Shown piece by piece: positions 55,044-63,857 of a stretch of 64,000 bases of DNA. Within the stretch, counting starts at the first letter, position 1, and each line of letters begins with the position of its first letter. The notes under the pieces are model-generated. The model saw nothing but the letters and a program-made list of their open reading frames with translations, made no database searches and was not told the DNA's origin. A program made the position numbers and the translations under genes. The stretch covers positions 1,984,001 to 2,048,000 of the forward strand of contig NZ_JARUBH010000009.1 of NCBI RefSeq assembly GCF_029626105.1, read 5' to 3'. This DNA is from Solwaraspora sp. WMMD792 (GTDB lineage: Bacteria; Actinomycetota; Actinomycetes; Mycobacteriales; Micromonosporaceae).

Positions 55044-56518
55044 GCACGGCATCGGTCCCGCCGGTCGCCACCGTCGGCCCGCCCCGGTTGACCGCCGGGT
55101 TCGAGGAGTTCGGTCGGCTCGATCTGCGGGCGCACGAACAGGTGCACGGCGGGGTCGGACCGCTGTCGGTCGACGACCTGATGCGGCTGGCCGAAGCGAT
55201 CGACCTACGGGGACGGGGCGGTGCCGGTTTCCCGTTCCACCGCAAGGTCAAGGCGGTGCTCGAGTCAGCCGACAAGCAGGACAAGCCGGTTGTCGTCGTG
55301 GTCAACGCCACCGAGGGGGAGCCGGCGAGCTGGAAGGACAAGGTGCTGCTCACCCGGGCCCCGCATCTGATCCTGGACGGTGCCGCGCTGGCCGCGTACG
55401 CGCTGGAGGCCGACGAGATCGTCATCGGTGTCGCGGACGACGGAGTCGGCGGCGCGTCGCTGTCGGCGGCGCTGGCCGAACGCCGGATGCCGGTGCCGGC
55501 CAGCATCGTCACCGTCCCGCACCGGTTCATCTCCGGCGAGGGCGGGGCGCTGGTCCGGGGCATCAACGGTCTGCCGCACATTCCGCCCGGCGTCAAGGTC
55601 CGGGCCAGCGACTCCGGGGTGTCCGGTCTGCCGACGCTGCTGTCCAACGCGGAGACGTACTCCCAGCTCGCCATCGCCGCCCGGCTCGGACCCTACGAGT
55701 ACGGCGCGGTCGGCCTGGCCGACGAACCGGGCACGGTACTGCTGACCATTGGCGGGTCCGCCGCCCGTCCGGCCGTGGTGGAGTGCCCCACCGGGACCCC
55801 GCTGCGGGACATCCTGGAACTGTGCGAGGCGCCGGTCGGCCCGGGGCTGCTGATCGGTGGGTTCCACGGCAAGTGGATCACCCCCGAGGCGGTGTCCGTG
55901 GTCGACGTGTCCCGGCAAGGTTTCACCAAGGTCGGTGGCACGATCGGCGCCGGCATCACCATCCCGCTCGGCGACAGCACCTGTCCGATGGGCGAGGTCG
56001 CCCGGGTGGTGCACTACCTCGCCGGTGAGTCGGCCGGGCAGTGCGGGCCCTGTCGGCTCGGCCTGCCGGACCTGGCCCGCACCGTCGACTCCCTGGTCAT
56101 CGGTAGCGCCGCGGTCGACATGGTCCGGGCGGCGGCGAGTGTGGTGAAGGGCCGGGGCGCCTGCAGCCACCCGGACGGCACGTCCCGGTTCGCCATCTCG
56201 GCACTGGAGGTGTTCACCGAGGATCTGGCCGCGCATGCCCAGGGCGACGGCTGCGGCAAGCCGGTCAAGGGTGTCCTCCCGCTGCCGGCTGACGCGCCGT
56301 CCGGCGGCACCAAGCGACTGAGTGTGGACTGGACCCGGTGCGACGGGCACGGCCTGTGCGCACACGTGGTTCCGGAGTTCATCCGGCTCGACGCGAACGG
56401 CTATCCGGCCTTCCCGCCGTCCCCGGTGCCGGTGTGGTTGGAACCGGGTGCCCGCAAGGCGGTCAACATGTGTCCGGCGCTGGCGTTGCGGCTCGGCGAG
56501 GGCAAGGGCGGCCACTGA
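55040..56518 (+). CDS. NuoF-like NADH dehydrogenase fused to a C-terminal ferredoxin
   Basis: 492 aa. Residues 30-400 resemble the NuoF/HoxF 51-kDa subunit: NADH/FMN loop LRGRGGAGFPFHRK, NATEGEPASWKDK and [4Fe-4S] ligands in SAGQCGPCRLGL plus GRGACSHPDG. The last 70 residues are a single-cluster ferredoxin (RCDGHGLCAHVVPEF, NMCPALAL). There is no NuoE or other Complex I subunit nearby. Coupled by TTGA to the membrane cytochrome, it probably moves electrons between NADH, its ferredoxin domain and the cytochrome. TTG start with GAGGAGAGG upstream. The direction of electron flow is unknown. Confidence 0.87.
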   Translation: MSTASVPPVATVGPPRLTAGFEEFGRLDLRAHEQVHGGVGPLSVDDLMRLAEAIDLRGRGGAGFPFHRKVKAVLESADKQDKPVVVVVNATEGEPASWKDKVLLTRAPHLILDGAALAAYALEADEIVIGVADDGVGGASLSAALAERRMPVPASIVTVPHRFISGEGGALVRGINGLPHIPPGVKVRASDSGVSGLPTLLSNAETYSQLAIAARLGPYEYGAVGLADEPGTVLLTIGGSAARPAVVECPTGTPLRDILELCEAPVGPGLLIGGFHGKWITPEAVSVVDVSRQGFTKVGGTIGAGITIPLGDSTCPMGEVARVVHYLAGESAGQCGPCRLGLPDLARTVDSLVIGSAAVDMVRAAASVVKGRGACSHPDGTSRFAISALEVFTEDLAAHAQGDGCGKPVKGVLPLPADAPSGGTKRLSVDWTRCDGHGLCAHVVPEFIRLDANGYPAFPPSPVPVWLEPGARKAVNMCPALALRLGEGKGGH

Positions 56519-56599
56519 CCGCAGCCGCCGGCCGTGCCGCGTCGCCACCGGCGCAGCCGGTGGCTTCCCTTCCCGGCCGGCTGCTGAGACACTGCTGTG

Positions 56600-57172
56600 G
56601 TGTTGAAAGATGTCGATTCGCCTCGGGTGTCGCGGCGACGCGTCGCGGCGTGGTGGCTGGTACCGGAGCTGCTGGTGCTGATGCTGCTCGCGGGAGGCTT
56701 CCACTATTCGACCGCGGCGGCGGCGCCGGTGTTGACCGAGGCGCAACTGCGCGACGACGCCGCGTTGCGGATCGCGACCACCATCGAGCAGTCCACCGCG
56801 GACGAGCACGCCGCGCACGGTCACGAGGTCAACCCGGACGAACGGATGCTGTGCACCGTGGAGGTCTGGCGGCTGGACCCGGCCACCGCCCGGTCCGACG
56901 AGGTGGGCACGGCCTACGGCTACTACCTGTGCGCGACAGGTACGCCGGGCACGCCGTATCTGCTGTCCCGGATGAACGCCGGCCCGATCGTGGCCCGGCT
57001 CACCGATCCGCCCGAGCTGACCGTCACCCAGCTCGATCAGGACTTTCGGACCCAGGTCGAGGCGATGATCCCGGCGGAGTTCGTCGACCAGGCGTTCAAG
57101 GGTTTCGCCGACCCGCAACGCGCGGACGGGCTGCGGCAGCGCTTCGAACGCCAGATCAGCGCGGCGGCGTAG
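56600..57172 (+). CDS. Membrane-anchored protein of unknown function
   Basis: 190 aa. One N-terminal membrane helix (WWLVPELLVLMLLAGGF) or signal peptide, then a soluble domain of about 145 residues with a histidine/acid stretch (STADEHAAHGHEV) and two cysteines (ERMLCTVEVWRL, YYLCATGTP). Not recognised. GACACT at 56588-56593 lies 6 nt before the second of two adjacent GTG codons, which favours 56600 over 56597. It is probably transcribed separately from the NuoF-like gene. Confidence 0.7.
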   Translation: MLKDVDSPRVSRRRVAAWWLVPELLVLMLLAGGFHYSTAAAAPVLTEAQLRDDAALRIATTIEQSTADEHAAHGHEVNPDERMLCTVEVWRLDPATARSDEVGTAYGYYLCATGTPGTPYLLSRMNAGPIVARLTDPPELTVTQLDQDFRTQVEAMIPAEFVDQAFKGFADPQRADGLRQRFERQISAAA

Positions 57173-57189
57173 GCCGACGAATCCGGGTG

Positions 57190-60100
57190 TCAGACCGGGG
57201 CCGGGGCGTCGGCGCCGGTCGGGCGCAGCCGGCGCACCGGGCGGACGGCCCGGCGTACCCGGTGACCGGCACCCCGGTGGGCGACATCCGTAGTCAACCG
57301 GCCCAGTCGGGTCCGGCGGAGCCGTTCGATCCGTTCCAGCGGCAGCAGGCCGAGCCCGGCTGCGGCGACCGCCGAACCACCGACGATCGACCAGCCGACC
57401 GGTCCCAGCGGACGGCAGCCGAAGAACTGACTGACCACCGGCGTCTGGACCACCCCGAACAACGCCCCGAGTGACACCCCGGCCGCCGCCAGCACCGTCG
57501 GATCACCCTTCGCGGCGACTGCGGTCTGCGCCAACTGGGCGGCCACCAGCGCGGCGAGTGCCACGCTGCCGGCGCGGGCGGGGGTGCCGGTGAACCGGGC
57601 GGCCAGCCAACCTCCGGTGGTGGCCAGCGCGGTCGCCGCTGCCCGCCGGGCGACCTGTTGGTTGAGGCTGGCGCCGAGCGACGACTCCGGTCCCTCACGG
57701 GCGAGTTCGTCGGCGCTGATCCTGCGTGGTGGGCGCGACGCCACGGCGATCGCCGGCAGCAGGTCGGTCATCAGATTGACGAACAGGATCTGCCGGGGGT
57801 TGAGCGCCTGCTGGCCGGAGATGAGCGAGCTGCCGACTGAGAAGAGGATCTCCCCGAGGTTGCCGCCGAGCAGCAGGGCGAGAGCCTCGCGCACCGACAC
57901 CCACATCGCCCGCCCCTCGGCCACGCCCTCGGCGATGCTCTCGATCCGGCCGTCGACCACGATCATGTCCGCCGCCTGGCGGGCGGCGCTGGTGCCGTGA
58001 TCGCCGAGGGCGATTCCGACGTCCGCGAGTTGGATCGCCGGTGCGTCGTTGGCGCCGTCGCCGGTCACCGCGACGACCCGGCCGGCCTGGCGCAGCGCCC
58101 GGACCACGGCGACCTTGTGGGCCGGACTGACCCGGGCGAAGACCGCTGTCCGGGACACCAGCCCGGGCAGCTGGTCCGGTCCGGCGGCGTCGATGTTCGC
58201 CCCGGTGACCACCGCGCTGCCGTCGAGCAGGCCGAGTTGCGAGCCGATCGACTCGGCGGTGCTCGGGTGGTCACCGGTCAGCATCACCACGGTGATCCCG
58301 GCGCGGCGCAACCGCCGGACGGCGTCGGCGGCGGTGTCGCGTGGCGGGTCGGCCAGGCCGAGCAGTCCGTGCAGCTCCAACCGGTCGATCCGGTCGTCGT
58401 CGAGGTCCCGGCGACCGGACGCGACCCGACCGGCGACGGCGAGTACCCGCAGCCCGCCGCGGGCCAGCCCGTCGATGGCCAGGTCGATCTCGCGGCGGCC
58501 GGCGTCGTCAAGCGGCACCACGCCGTCGGCGCGGCGCCAGGTCGCGCACCGCGGCAGCACAGTCTCCGGGGCGCCCTTGACGCTGATGACGGCACCACCC
58601 GGGCAGGTACCGAGCACCGCGTGGAAGCCCCGGCCCGGCTCGAACGGCAACTCGGCGAGCGGCTCCCACCCGTCAGCGCCTTCCCGGATGCCCACCCCGG
58701 CCGAGTGGGCACCGTCGACCACCGCCTGGTCGGTCGGGTGGGGCAGTTTCTGATCGCCGTCCGGGACCGGGGTGGCCCGCAGCGCCGCGGCCAGAATCCG
58801 GCGCAGGTCGGAGCCCAGCGCGTCGACCGGCTCGGTGCGGCGGCCGTCGCAGACACTCTGCAGCCGGATCGATCCCTGAGTGAGGGTGCCGGTCTTGTCG
58901 AAGCAGATCACGTCGACCCGGCCGAGCGCCTCCATCGCCCGGGGATCCCGGATCAGCACGTTGTGCCGGGACAACCGCCGGCTCGCACTGAGCTGGGCGG
59001 CGGTGGCGACGAACGGCAGTCCTTCGGGGATGGCGGCGACGGCGAGGGCCACCGAGGACCCGACCGATTCGGCCAGCCGGCCCCGCAGCAGCCCGCTGCC
59101 GAGGGTCGCCGCAGCGGCAGCGAGCGCGGTCGGTACCGACGCCGAGGTGATCTGCCGGAGCCGGGCCTGCACCCCGCCGCGTGGGGATTCGTCCTGCACC
59201 TGGTCGATGGAGCTGCCCGCCTCGGTCGACCGGCCGGTCGCCACCACGACGGCGGTGGCCGTGCCGGCGGCCACGGTGCTGCCCGCGTACACCATGCTGG
59301 TCCGGTCGGCGACCGCGTCGGCTCCGGTGCCGTCGACGGTCTTCGCCACGGGGACCGATTCACCGGTGAGGCTCGACTCGTCCATCTCCAGGCCGTTGGC
59401 GGTGACCAGTCGGCAGTCGGCGGGCACCGAGTCGCCCGCTTCCAGACAGATGAGGTCACCGGCCACCAGGTCCTCCGCCGGGCGGATGTGCTGTTCGCCG
59501 TCGCGCTGCAACCGCACCCGCAGGGCCCCGGCGCTGAGCAGCCGGCGCAGCGCCCGCCCGGCCGCCATCTCCTGGGCCCCGGCGAGCAGCGCGTTGGCCA
59601 TGATCACCGAGAGGACCATGACGGCGTCCACGGTCGATCCGGTCATCGCCGACACCCCGGCGCCTGCGGCCAACGGACCGGTCAGTGGCGTGTCCAGCTC
59701 GGCTGCGGTGGCCTGCCACAGGCCCCGTTCTGGCCCGTCGTCGGGTTGGCCACCTGACTGTTCGGCCTGCCGCTGCCGGGCCTGCAGGTCGCTGAGCCCT
59801 TCGGTCGAGGAGCCGAGCCGGGTGAGCACCTCATCGACCGGCATGGCGTGCCAGGGTGCCCGGCTGCGCGGCGCGGGTGTCGCCCGCCCGCGCAGCCCGC
59901 GGGCCGCCCGGTGCCCGATCGCCAGGTTGACCAGCCCAGCCACGTTGTCGATCAGCAGCGACCGCGAGCCGCCACGGGGGCTACCGTCGAGCACGCCGAG
60001 CGCGGCGGCGGCGACGGAGCCGAGCATGGCCCGCCGGGCGCTGTCGGTGCTCACCGAACGGGCCAGCGCCGTCGCCTCCAGCACCAGCCAGGCGGTCTCC

Positions 60101-61812
60101 AACCCGGGCGCGCAGATCAGGTGGGCACCCCACGGCGGGCGGCGGGCGGCGGCCTGGACCACCCCGATTCCGCAGTCCGCGGCGGCGAGGGCGACGTCGT
60201 TGCGGGCGGCGATCAGGGCGACCCCGTGGCCGGCCTGCTGCAACGTCCGTACCGAGGCGGCCAGTTTCGATCCCCCGGCCACCGTCCCCGCCGCCTGGCA
60301 GCGGCTGGCGAGCATGCTGCCGGTCGGGCCGGTCGCCGGACTGCGGCCGGCCCGGCTGCGGCCCGCGATGAGCAACTGGCCGACCCGGCGGGCTGCCGTG
60401 GTGAGCGCCTCCGCCAGCGGGTCCAGCTCGGCCTCGGCGCGTACCAGGGCCCTCGGCTCCCCGTGCCGCGTCAGCACCAGCAGGTCGCCGCCGGGAGTCC
60501 CGGCCCGGTCGCCGTCCGGCGGGTCACCGCGGCCGAGCCGGTCCAGCAGGTCGGCTGGCAACGCATGGGTGAGCCGGTGCGGGGCGGTCAACGCCCAGCC
60601 GTCGGTGGCCTCGCCGCCGCCCGGTCCGCCGGTGGTCGGTCGGGGCTGGTCACGGCCGTCCCCCGGGTCGGTGGTGGGATCGAGCAGCCGGGCAGCGATC
60701 CGGCGGGCCTGCTCCTCGGTACCCCTGATCGGAACCACCGCGGTGACCAGGGTGCGGCCGGTGAGCAGTACCGAGGCGTCGATGATCACGGTGTCGACGC
60801 GGTCCAGCCGGCGCAGCGCGGCGGCTTCCCGCACCACCACGCCCCGCCGGGCAAGGATCCGGCCGAGCTCTCCGCAGTAGGCGTCGCGGCCGGTCCGGGC
60901 GCTGCGCGGGGACGCGACCGCGGTGACCCGGGCGGCACGCTGCCGGCCGCCCGGGAGCATGGTGAGCATTCCGGCGGTGACCAGGGTCAGCGTGCTCATC
61001 CGTTGGGCGTACCGCTCGATCGGGCCGTCCGGCAACGGTCGAGGGCGGGCCGGCGCCGGCAGCGCCGGTGCGCGGCTGCTGTCCGGGTCGGGATGCAGTT
61101 CGTGGGCCCGGGCGGCCCACACCTTGTGGTAGGCGGAATCCTCGGCGATCAGCGCGACCCGCAGTACGGCATCGGTGAGGCTGGTCAGCGGGCGTTGCGA
61201 GGCCGCTGCCACGGCGGTGCTGAACAGCGCCTGGCCCAGGTCGGCGCCGACCGGGCCGAGGGTACGGCGCAACCAGGAACGCAGCTGCGGCACGTGCTCG
61301 AAGGCAGCGGGCAGCGCGGCGAGTTCGTTGGGTAGTGCGGGCAGCCGGAGTACCTTGCCGACGGCTCCGACGCCGGCGCCGATCAGATCACCGGCCAGTG
61401 ACACGGCGTTGCCGAGGCCGGCATCAACGTGCGTGGTGCCGGTCGCTTGCGGGGCGACGCGCCGCTCCGCGTCGGCGAGCGCGGCGACGAGCCGGGAGTT
61501 GCCGATCACCTCGGGGTCGAACCGGACCACCATCCGGCCCAGCGCGCCGTTCCAGGCCGCCCAGTGCACTCCGTCGACCTCGTGCAGGGCCTGTTCCAGC
61601 CGCTGCACGTCGGCGATCACCCGACCATGGTCGTCCGTGCTGACCTCGAGATGGGCGTGGCCGTCGTAGGCCCAGGCATGCCGGGCGTGGGCCATCCGGC
61701 GGTGCCGTACCGAGCTGATGGTGGCTGCCGGACGCTCCAGCACGGGCGTCACCTCCCTGGCGTCGGTCCGCCCCGGGGGGATGACGGTCAGCGCTGGCTC
61801 TCGTCTTCTCAC
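57190..61812 (-). CDS. CtpH/CtpI-like P-type ATPase with degenerate N-terminal half
   Basis: 1540 aa, the size of mycobacterial CtpH/CtpI. The C-terminal 900 residues are a full P2-type cation ATPase: TGES, PEGLP in the fourth helix, phosphorylation site D972-KTGTLT, and hinge TGDGANDAP. The N-terminal 600 residues resemble a second, decayed ATPase: an HMA-like segment (LEQALHEVDGVHWAAWNG), IIDASVLLTG (D345) where DKTGTLT is expected, and ARNDVALAAADCGIGV in place of the hinge. So one half works and the other is probably regulatory. PEGLP suggests calcium or a related cation. The start at 61812 is tentative; ATG 61695 is an alternative. Divergent from the subtilase gene. Confidence 0.87.
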   Translation of the reverse strand: MRRREPALTVIPPGRTDAREVTPVLERPAATISSVRHRRMAHARHAWAYDGHAHLEVSTDDHGRVIADVQRLEQALHEVDGVHWAAWNGALGRMVVRFDPEVIGNSRLVAALADAERRVAPQATGTTHVDAGLGNAVSLAGDLIGAGVGAVGKVLRLPALPNELAALPAAFEHVPQLRSWLRRTLGPVGADLGQALFSTAVAAASQRPLTSLTDAVLRVALIAEDSAYHKVWAARAHELHPDPDSSRAPALPAPARPRPLPDGPIERYAQRMSTLTLVTAGMLTMLPGGRQRAARVTAVASPRSARTGRDAYCGELGRILARRGVVVREAAALRRLDRVDTVIIDASVLLTGRTLVTAVVPIRGTEEQARRIAARLLDPTTDPGDGRDQPRPTTGGPGGGEATDGWALTAPHRLTHALPADLLDRLGRGDPPDGDRAGTPGGDLLVLTRHGEPRALVRAEAELDPLAEALTTAARRVGQLLIAGRSRAGRSPATGPTGSMLASRCQAAGTVAGGSKLAASVRTLQQAGHGVALIAARNDVALAAADCGIGVVQAAARRPPWGAHLICAPGLETAWLVLEATALARSVSTDSARRAMLGSVAAAALGVLDGSPRGGSRSLLIDNVAGLVNLAIGHRAARGLRGRATPAPRSRAPWHAMPVDEVLTRLGSSTEGLSDLQARQRQAEQSGGQPDDGPERGLWQATAAELDTPLTGPLAAGAGVSAMTGSTVDAVMVLSVIMANALLAGAQEMAAGRALRRLLSAGALRVRLQRDGEQHIRPAEDLVAGDLICLEAGDSVPADCRLVTANGLEMDESSLTGESVPVAKTVDGTGADAVADRTSMVYAGSTVAAGTATAVVVATGRSTEAGSSIDQVQDESPRGGVQARLRQITSASVPTALAAAAATLGSGLLRGRLAESVGSSVALAVAAIPEGLPFVATAAQLSASRRLSRHNVLIRDPRAMEALGRVDVICFDKTGTLTQGSIRLQSVCDGRRTEPVDALGSDLRRILAAALRATPVPDGDQKLPHPTDQAVVDGAHSAGVGIREGADGWEPLAELPFEPGRGFHAVLGTCPGGAVISVKGAPETVLPRCATWRRADGVVPLDDAGRREIDLAIDGLARGGLRVLAVAGRVASGRRDLDDDRIDRLELHGLLGLADPPRDTAADAVRRLRRAGITVVMLTGDHPSTAESIGSQLGLLDGSAVVTGANIDAAGPDQLPGLVSRTAVFARVSPAHKVAVVRALRQAGRVVAVTGDGANDAPAIQLADVGIALGDHGTSAARQAADMIVVDGRIESIAEGVAEGRAMWVSVREALALLLGGNLGEILFSVGSSLISGQQALNPRQILFVNLMTDLLPAIAVASRPPRRISADELAREGPESSLGASLNQQVARRAAATALATTGGWLAARFTGTPARAGSVALAALVAAQLAQTAVAAKGDPTVLAAAGVSLGALFGVVQTPVVSQFFGCRPLGPVGWSIVGGSAVAAAGLGLLPLERIERLRRTRLGRLTTDVAHRGAGHRVRRAVRPVRRLRPTGADAPAPV

Positions 61813-61895
61813 CGTAGGGCCGGGCGATGCGTAGCTGAGTGGGTTTCCTGTTTTCGGGGCCGGTGGCCGGTCCGGAAGGGGGTTGATCTGTCACT

Positions 61896-61923
61896 TTGAG
61901 TAGTTGTTTCGTCGCTCTATGCT
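61896..61923 (+). promoter_or_regulatory. Sigma-A-type promoter for the subtilase gene
   Basis: TTGAGT (61896-61901), a 16-nt spacer and TATGCT (61918-61923) give a leader of about 50 nt before the GTG at 61983. Confidence 0.55.
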
Positions 61924-61982
61924 TGAGGTGGCCGCTGTGGTCGTTGATCGGCCGTCAGCGGTGCTGGTGGGAGGGGACCGCC

Positions 61983-63830
61983 GTGACGCAGCCGGATGAC
62001 TGGGACAGCCGTACGCTGATCGCGCTCGCCGGCCGCCCCCGGGCCGCCCCCGGTCTCGTCGCGGTGCTGCGTGAGGTGGCCTTCCGGTACGGTGACCGGC
62101 TCGGCGACGCCGAGCGTGCCGACCGCGACGGCGAACCGCAGTGGCACCACCGGGTCCGGCAGGCGTTGGACCGGCTGCGCGTCGCCAATCTGGTCACCGG
62201 TGGCCGGACCTGGTCGTTGACCGACGCCGGTCGGGCGCGGGCTACGCTGCTCGCCGGCCATGGGCCGTCGTCCGTGCCGGCCGCCGACGGGTCGGCCGCC
62301 ACCGGCGGCAACGACACCAACGGTGCGCCCGGTCCGGACCGTCCAGCGCCGCTCGCCGCGCCCGGGGTGATCACCGATCCGTTGCGGGCGGTCACCGGGC
62401 GGCAGCGCCTCGGCTTCCCACTCGGTCCGGACGAGCCGGTGCCGGTGCTGGTCGCGGTCAACCTGCACTTCGCCGGTGGGCCGCAGCGCGCCACCGAGCA
62501 GCTGGCCGGACTCTGGTTCCGGGTCACCGCGGGTCGGCACCCCCGGCCACTGGCCGGCGAGTACGTCGTCGGGGAACTCAGCGTCAACCAGATGAAGCGG
62601 CTGGTAGCGGCGGACACCGTGGTCGGCGATCCGCATCAGCGCAGCGTGCACCGGATCTGGCCGGACTTCCCGGTCCGGCCGCAGATCGACGTCTCGGCGG
62701 CCACCATCAAAGCGGACGCGGCCCGGCGGACCTTCAACGCCACCGGCGAACGGATCGTCTGGGCGGTGGTCGACTCGGGCATCGACGCCCGGCACCCGCA
62801 CTTCGCCAGCTACGCGACGCTCAGCGCACCCGAGGTCCGCGACCTGCACCGCAGCTTCCCGCCCGGGGCGCGACCCCGGGCGGGCGACGCGCTGACCGAC
62901 GACAGCGGCCACGGTACCCACGTCGCGGGGATCATCGCCGGCGGCGTGGACGACTGGGTGCGCCGGCATCCCCAGCGGACGGTACGGGTGATCGAGCACC
63001 GCTACGACATCGACGATCCGGCCGTTCCGGTCCCGGTGTCCCGCCCGGTGGTCGACCCGGCCACGATGGTCGGTGTCGCGCCGCTGACCAGGTTGGTCAG
63101 CCTGAAGGTGCTGCACGGTGGAGGTGATCTCACCGAACGGGTGTCCCGGGTGATCGCCGCGCTGGCCTACGTGCGCGAGGTCAACGCGCGCAGCGACCGG
63201 GTGATGCGCATCCACGGGGTCAACCTCAGCGTCGGGTACGAGTTCGATCCGGAGTGGTTCGCATGTGGCCAGTCCCCGCTCTGCCGGGAGGTGGACAAAC
63301 TGGTCCGGTCCGGGGTGGTCGTGGTGACCGCCGCCGGGAACTCCGGGTACGGCGCGGTGGGCGCGCCGTTCGGCGTACCGTCGCGGTTCGCGCTGGGTGC
63401 GACGATCAACGATCCGGGCAACGCCGAACGCGCGATCACGGTCGGGTCGACACACCGCGACATGCCGCACACCTACGGGGTGTCCTACTTCTCTTCGAAG
63501 GGGCCGACCGGCGACGGCCGCCGTAAGCCGGACCTGGTCGCTCCCGGCGAACGGATCGTTTCCTGCGCGGCGGGTGCCCGGCTGACCACGACCGAGGACG
63601 GCGGCCCGGACCCGCACACGGCGGTCTACCTGGAGGAGTCCGGTACGAGCGTGGCGGCGCCACATGTGTCCGGCGCGGTCGCTGCGTTCCTGTCGGTGCG
63701 TCGGGAGTTCATCGGTCAGCCGGAGCGGGTCAAGCAGATCCTGCTCGACACTGCCGTGCCGCTCGGCCGCGACCGGCACTTCCAGGGCCAGGGGCTGGTG
63801 GACCTGATGCGGGCACTGCAGTCGGTGTGA
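61983..63830 (+). CDS. Intracellular subtilase with Mrr-like N-terminal winged helix
   Basis: 615-residue S8 serine protease. Catalytic residues are D264 (VVDSGID), H310 (DSGHGTHVAGII) and S556 (EESGTSVAAPHVSG), with oxyanion N453 (TAAGNSGYG). There is no signal peptide and no I9-type propeptide. Residues 10-95 fit a winged helix of the Mrr N-terminal type (PQWHHRVRQALDRLRVANLV, TWSLTDAGRA), and residues 125-250 form a domain of unknown type before the protease. GTG 61983 follows GGGAGGGG. A cytoplasmic protease with a DNA- or protein-binding winged helix suggests regulated proteolysis. The next gene starts 27 bp downstream. Confidence 0.88.
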   Translation: MTQPDDWDSRTLIALAGRPRAAPGLVAVLREVAFRYGDRLGDAERADRDGEPQWHHRVRQALDRLRVANLVTGGRTWSLTDAGRARATLLAGHGPSSVPAADGSAATGGNDTNGAPGPDRPAPLAAPGVITDPLRAVTGRQRLGFPLGPDEPVPVLVAVNLHFAGGPQRATEQLAGLWFRVTAGRHPRPLAGEYVVGELSVNQMKRLVAADTVVGDPHQRSVHRIWPDFPVRPQIDVSAATIKADAARRTFNATGERIVWAVVDSGIDARHPHFASYATLSAPEVRDLHRSFPPGARPRAGDALTDDSGHGTHVAGIIAGGVDDWVRRHPQRTVRVIEHRYDIDDPAVPVPVSRPVVDPATMVGVAPLTRLVSLKVLHGGGDLTERVSRVIAALAYVREVNARSDRVMRIHGVNLSVGYEFDPEWFACGQSPLCREVDKLVRSGVVVVTAAGNSGYGAVGAPFGVPSRFALGATINDPGNAERAITVGSTHRDMPHTYGVSYFSSKGPTGDGRRKPDLVAPGERIVSCAAGARLTTTEDGGPDPHTAVYLEESGTSVAAPHVSGAVAAFLSVRREFIGQPERVKQILLDTAVPLGRDRHFQGQGLVDLMRALQSV

Positions 63831-63857
63831 CCACCGGTGGCGGCGGAAAGGGGCCCG

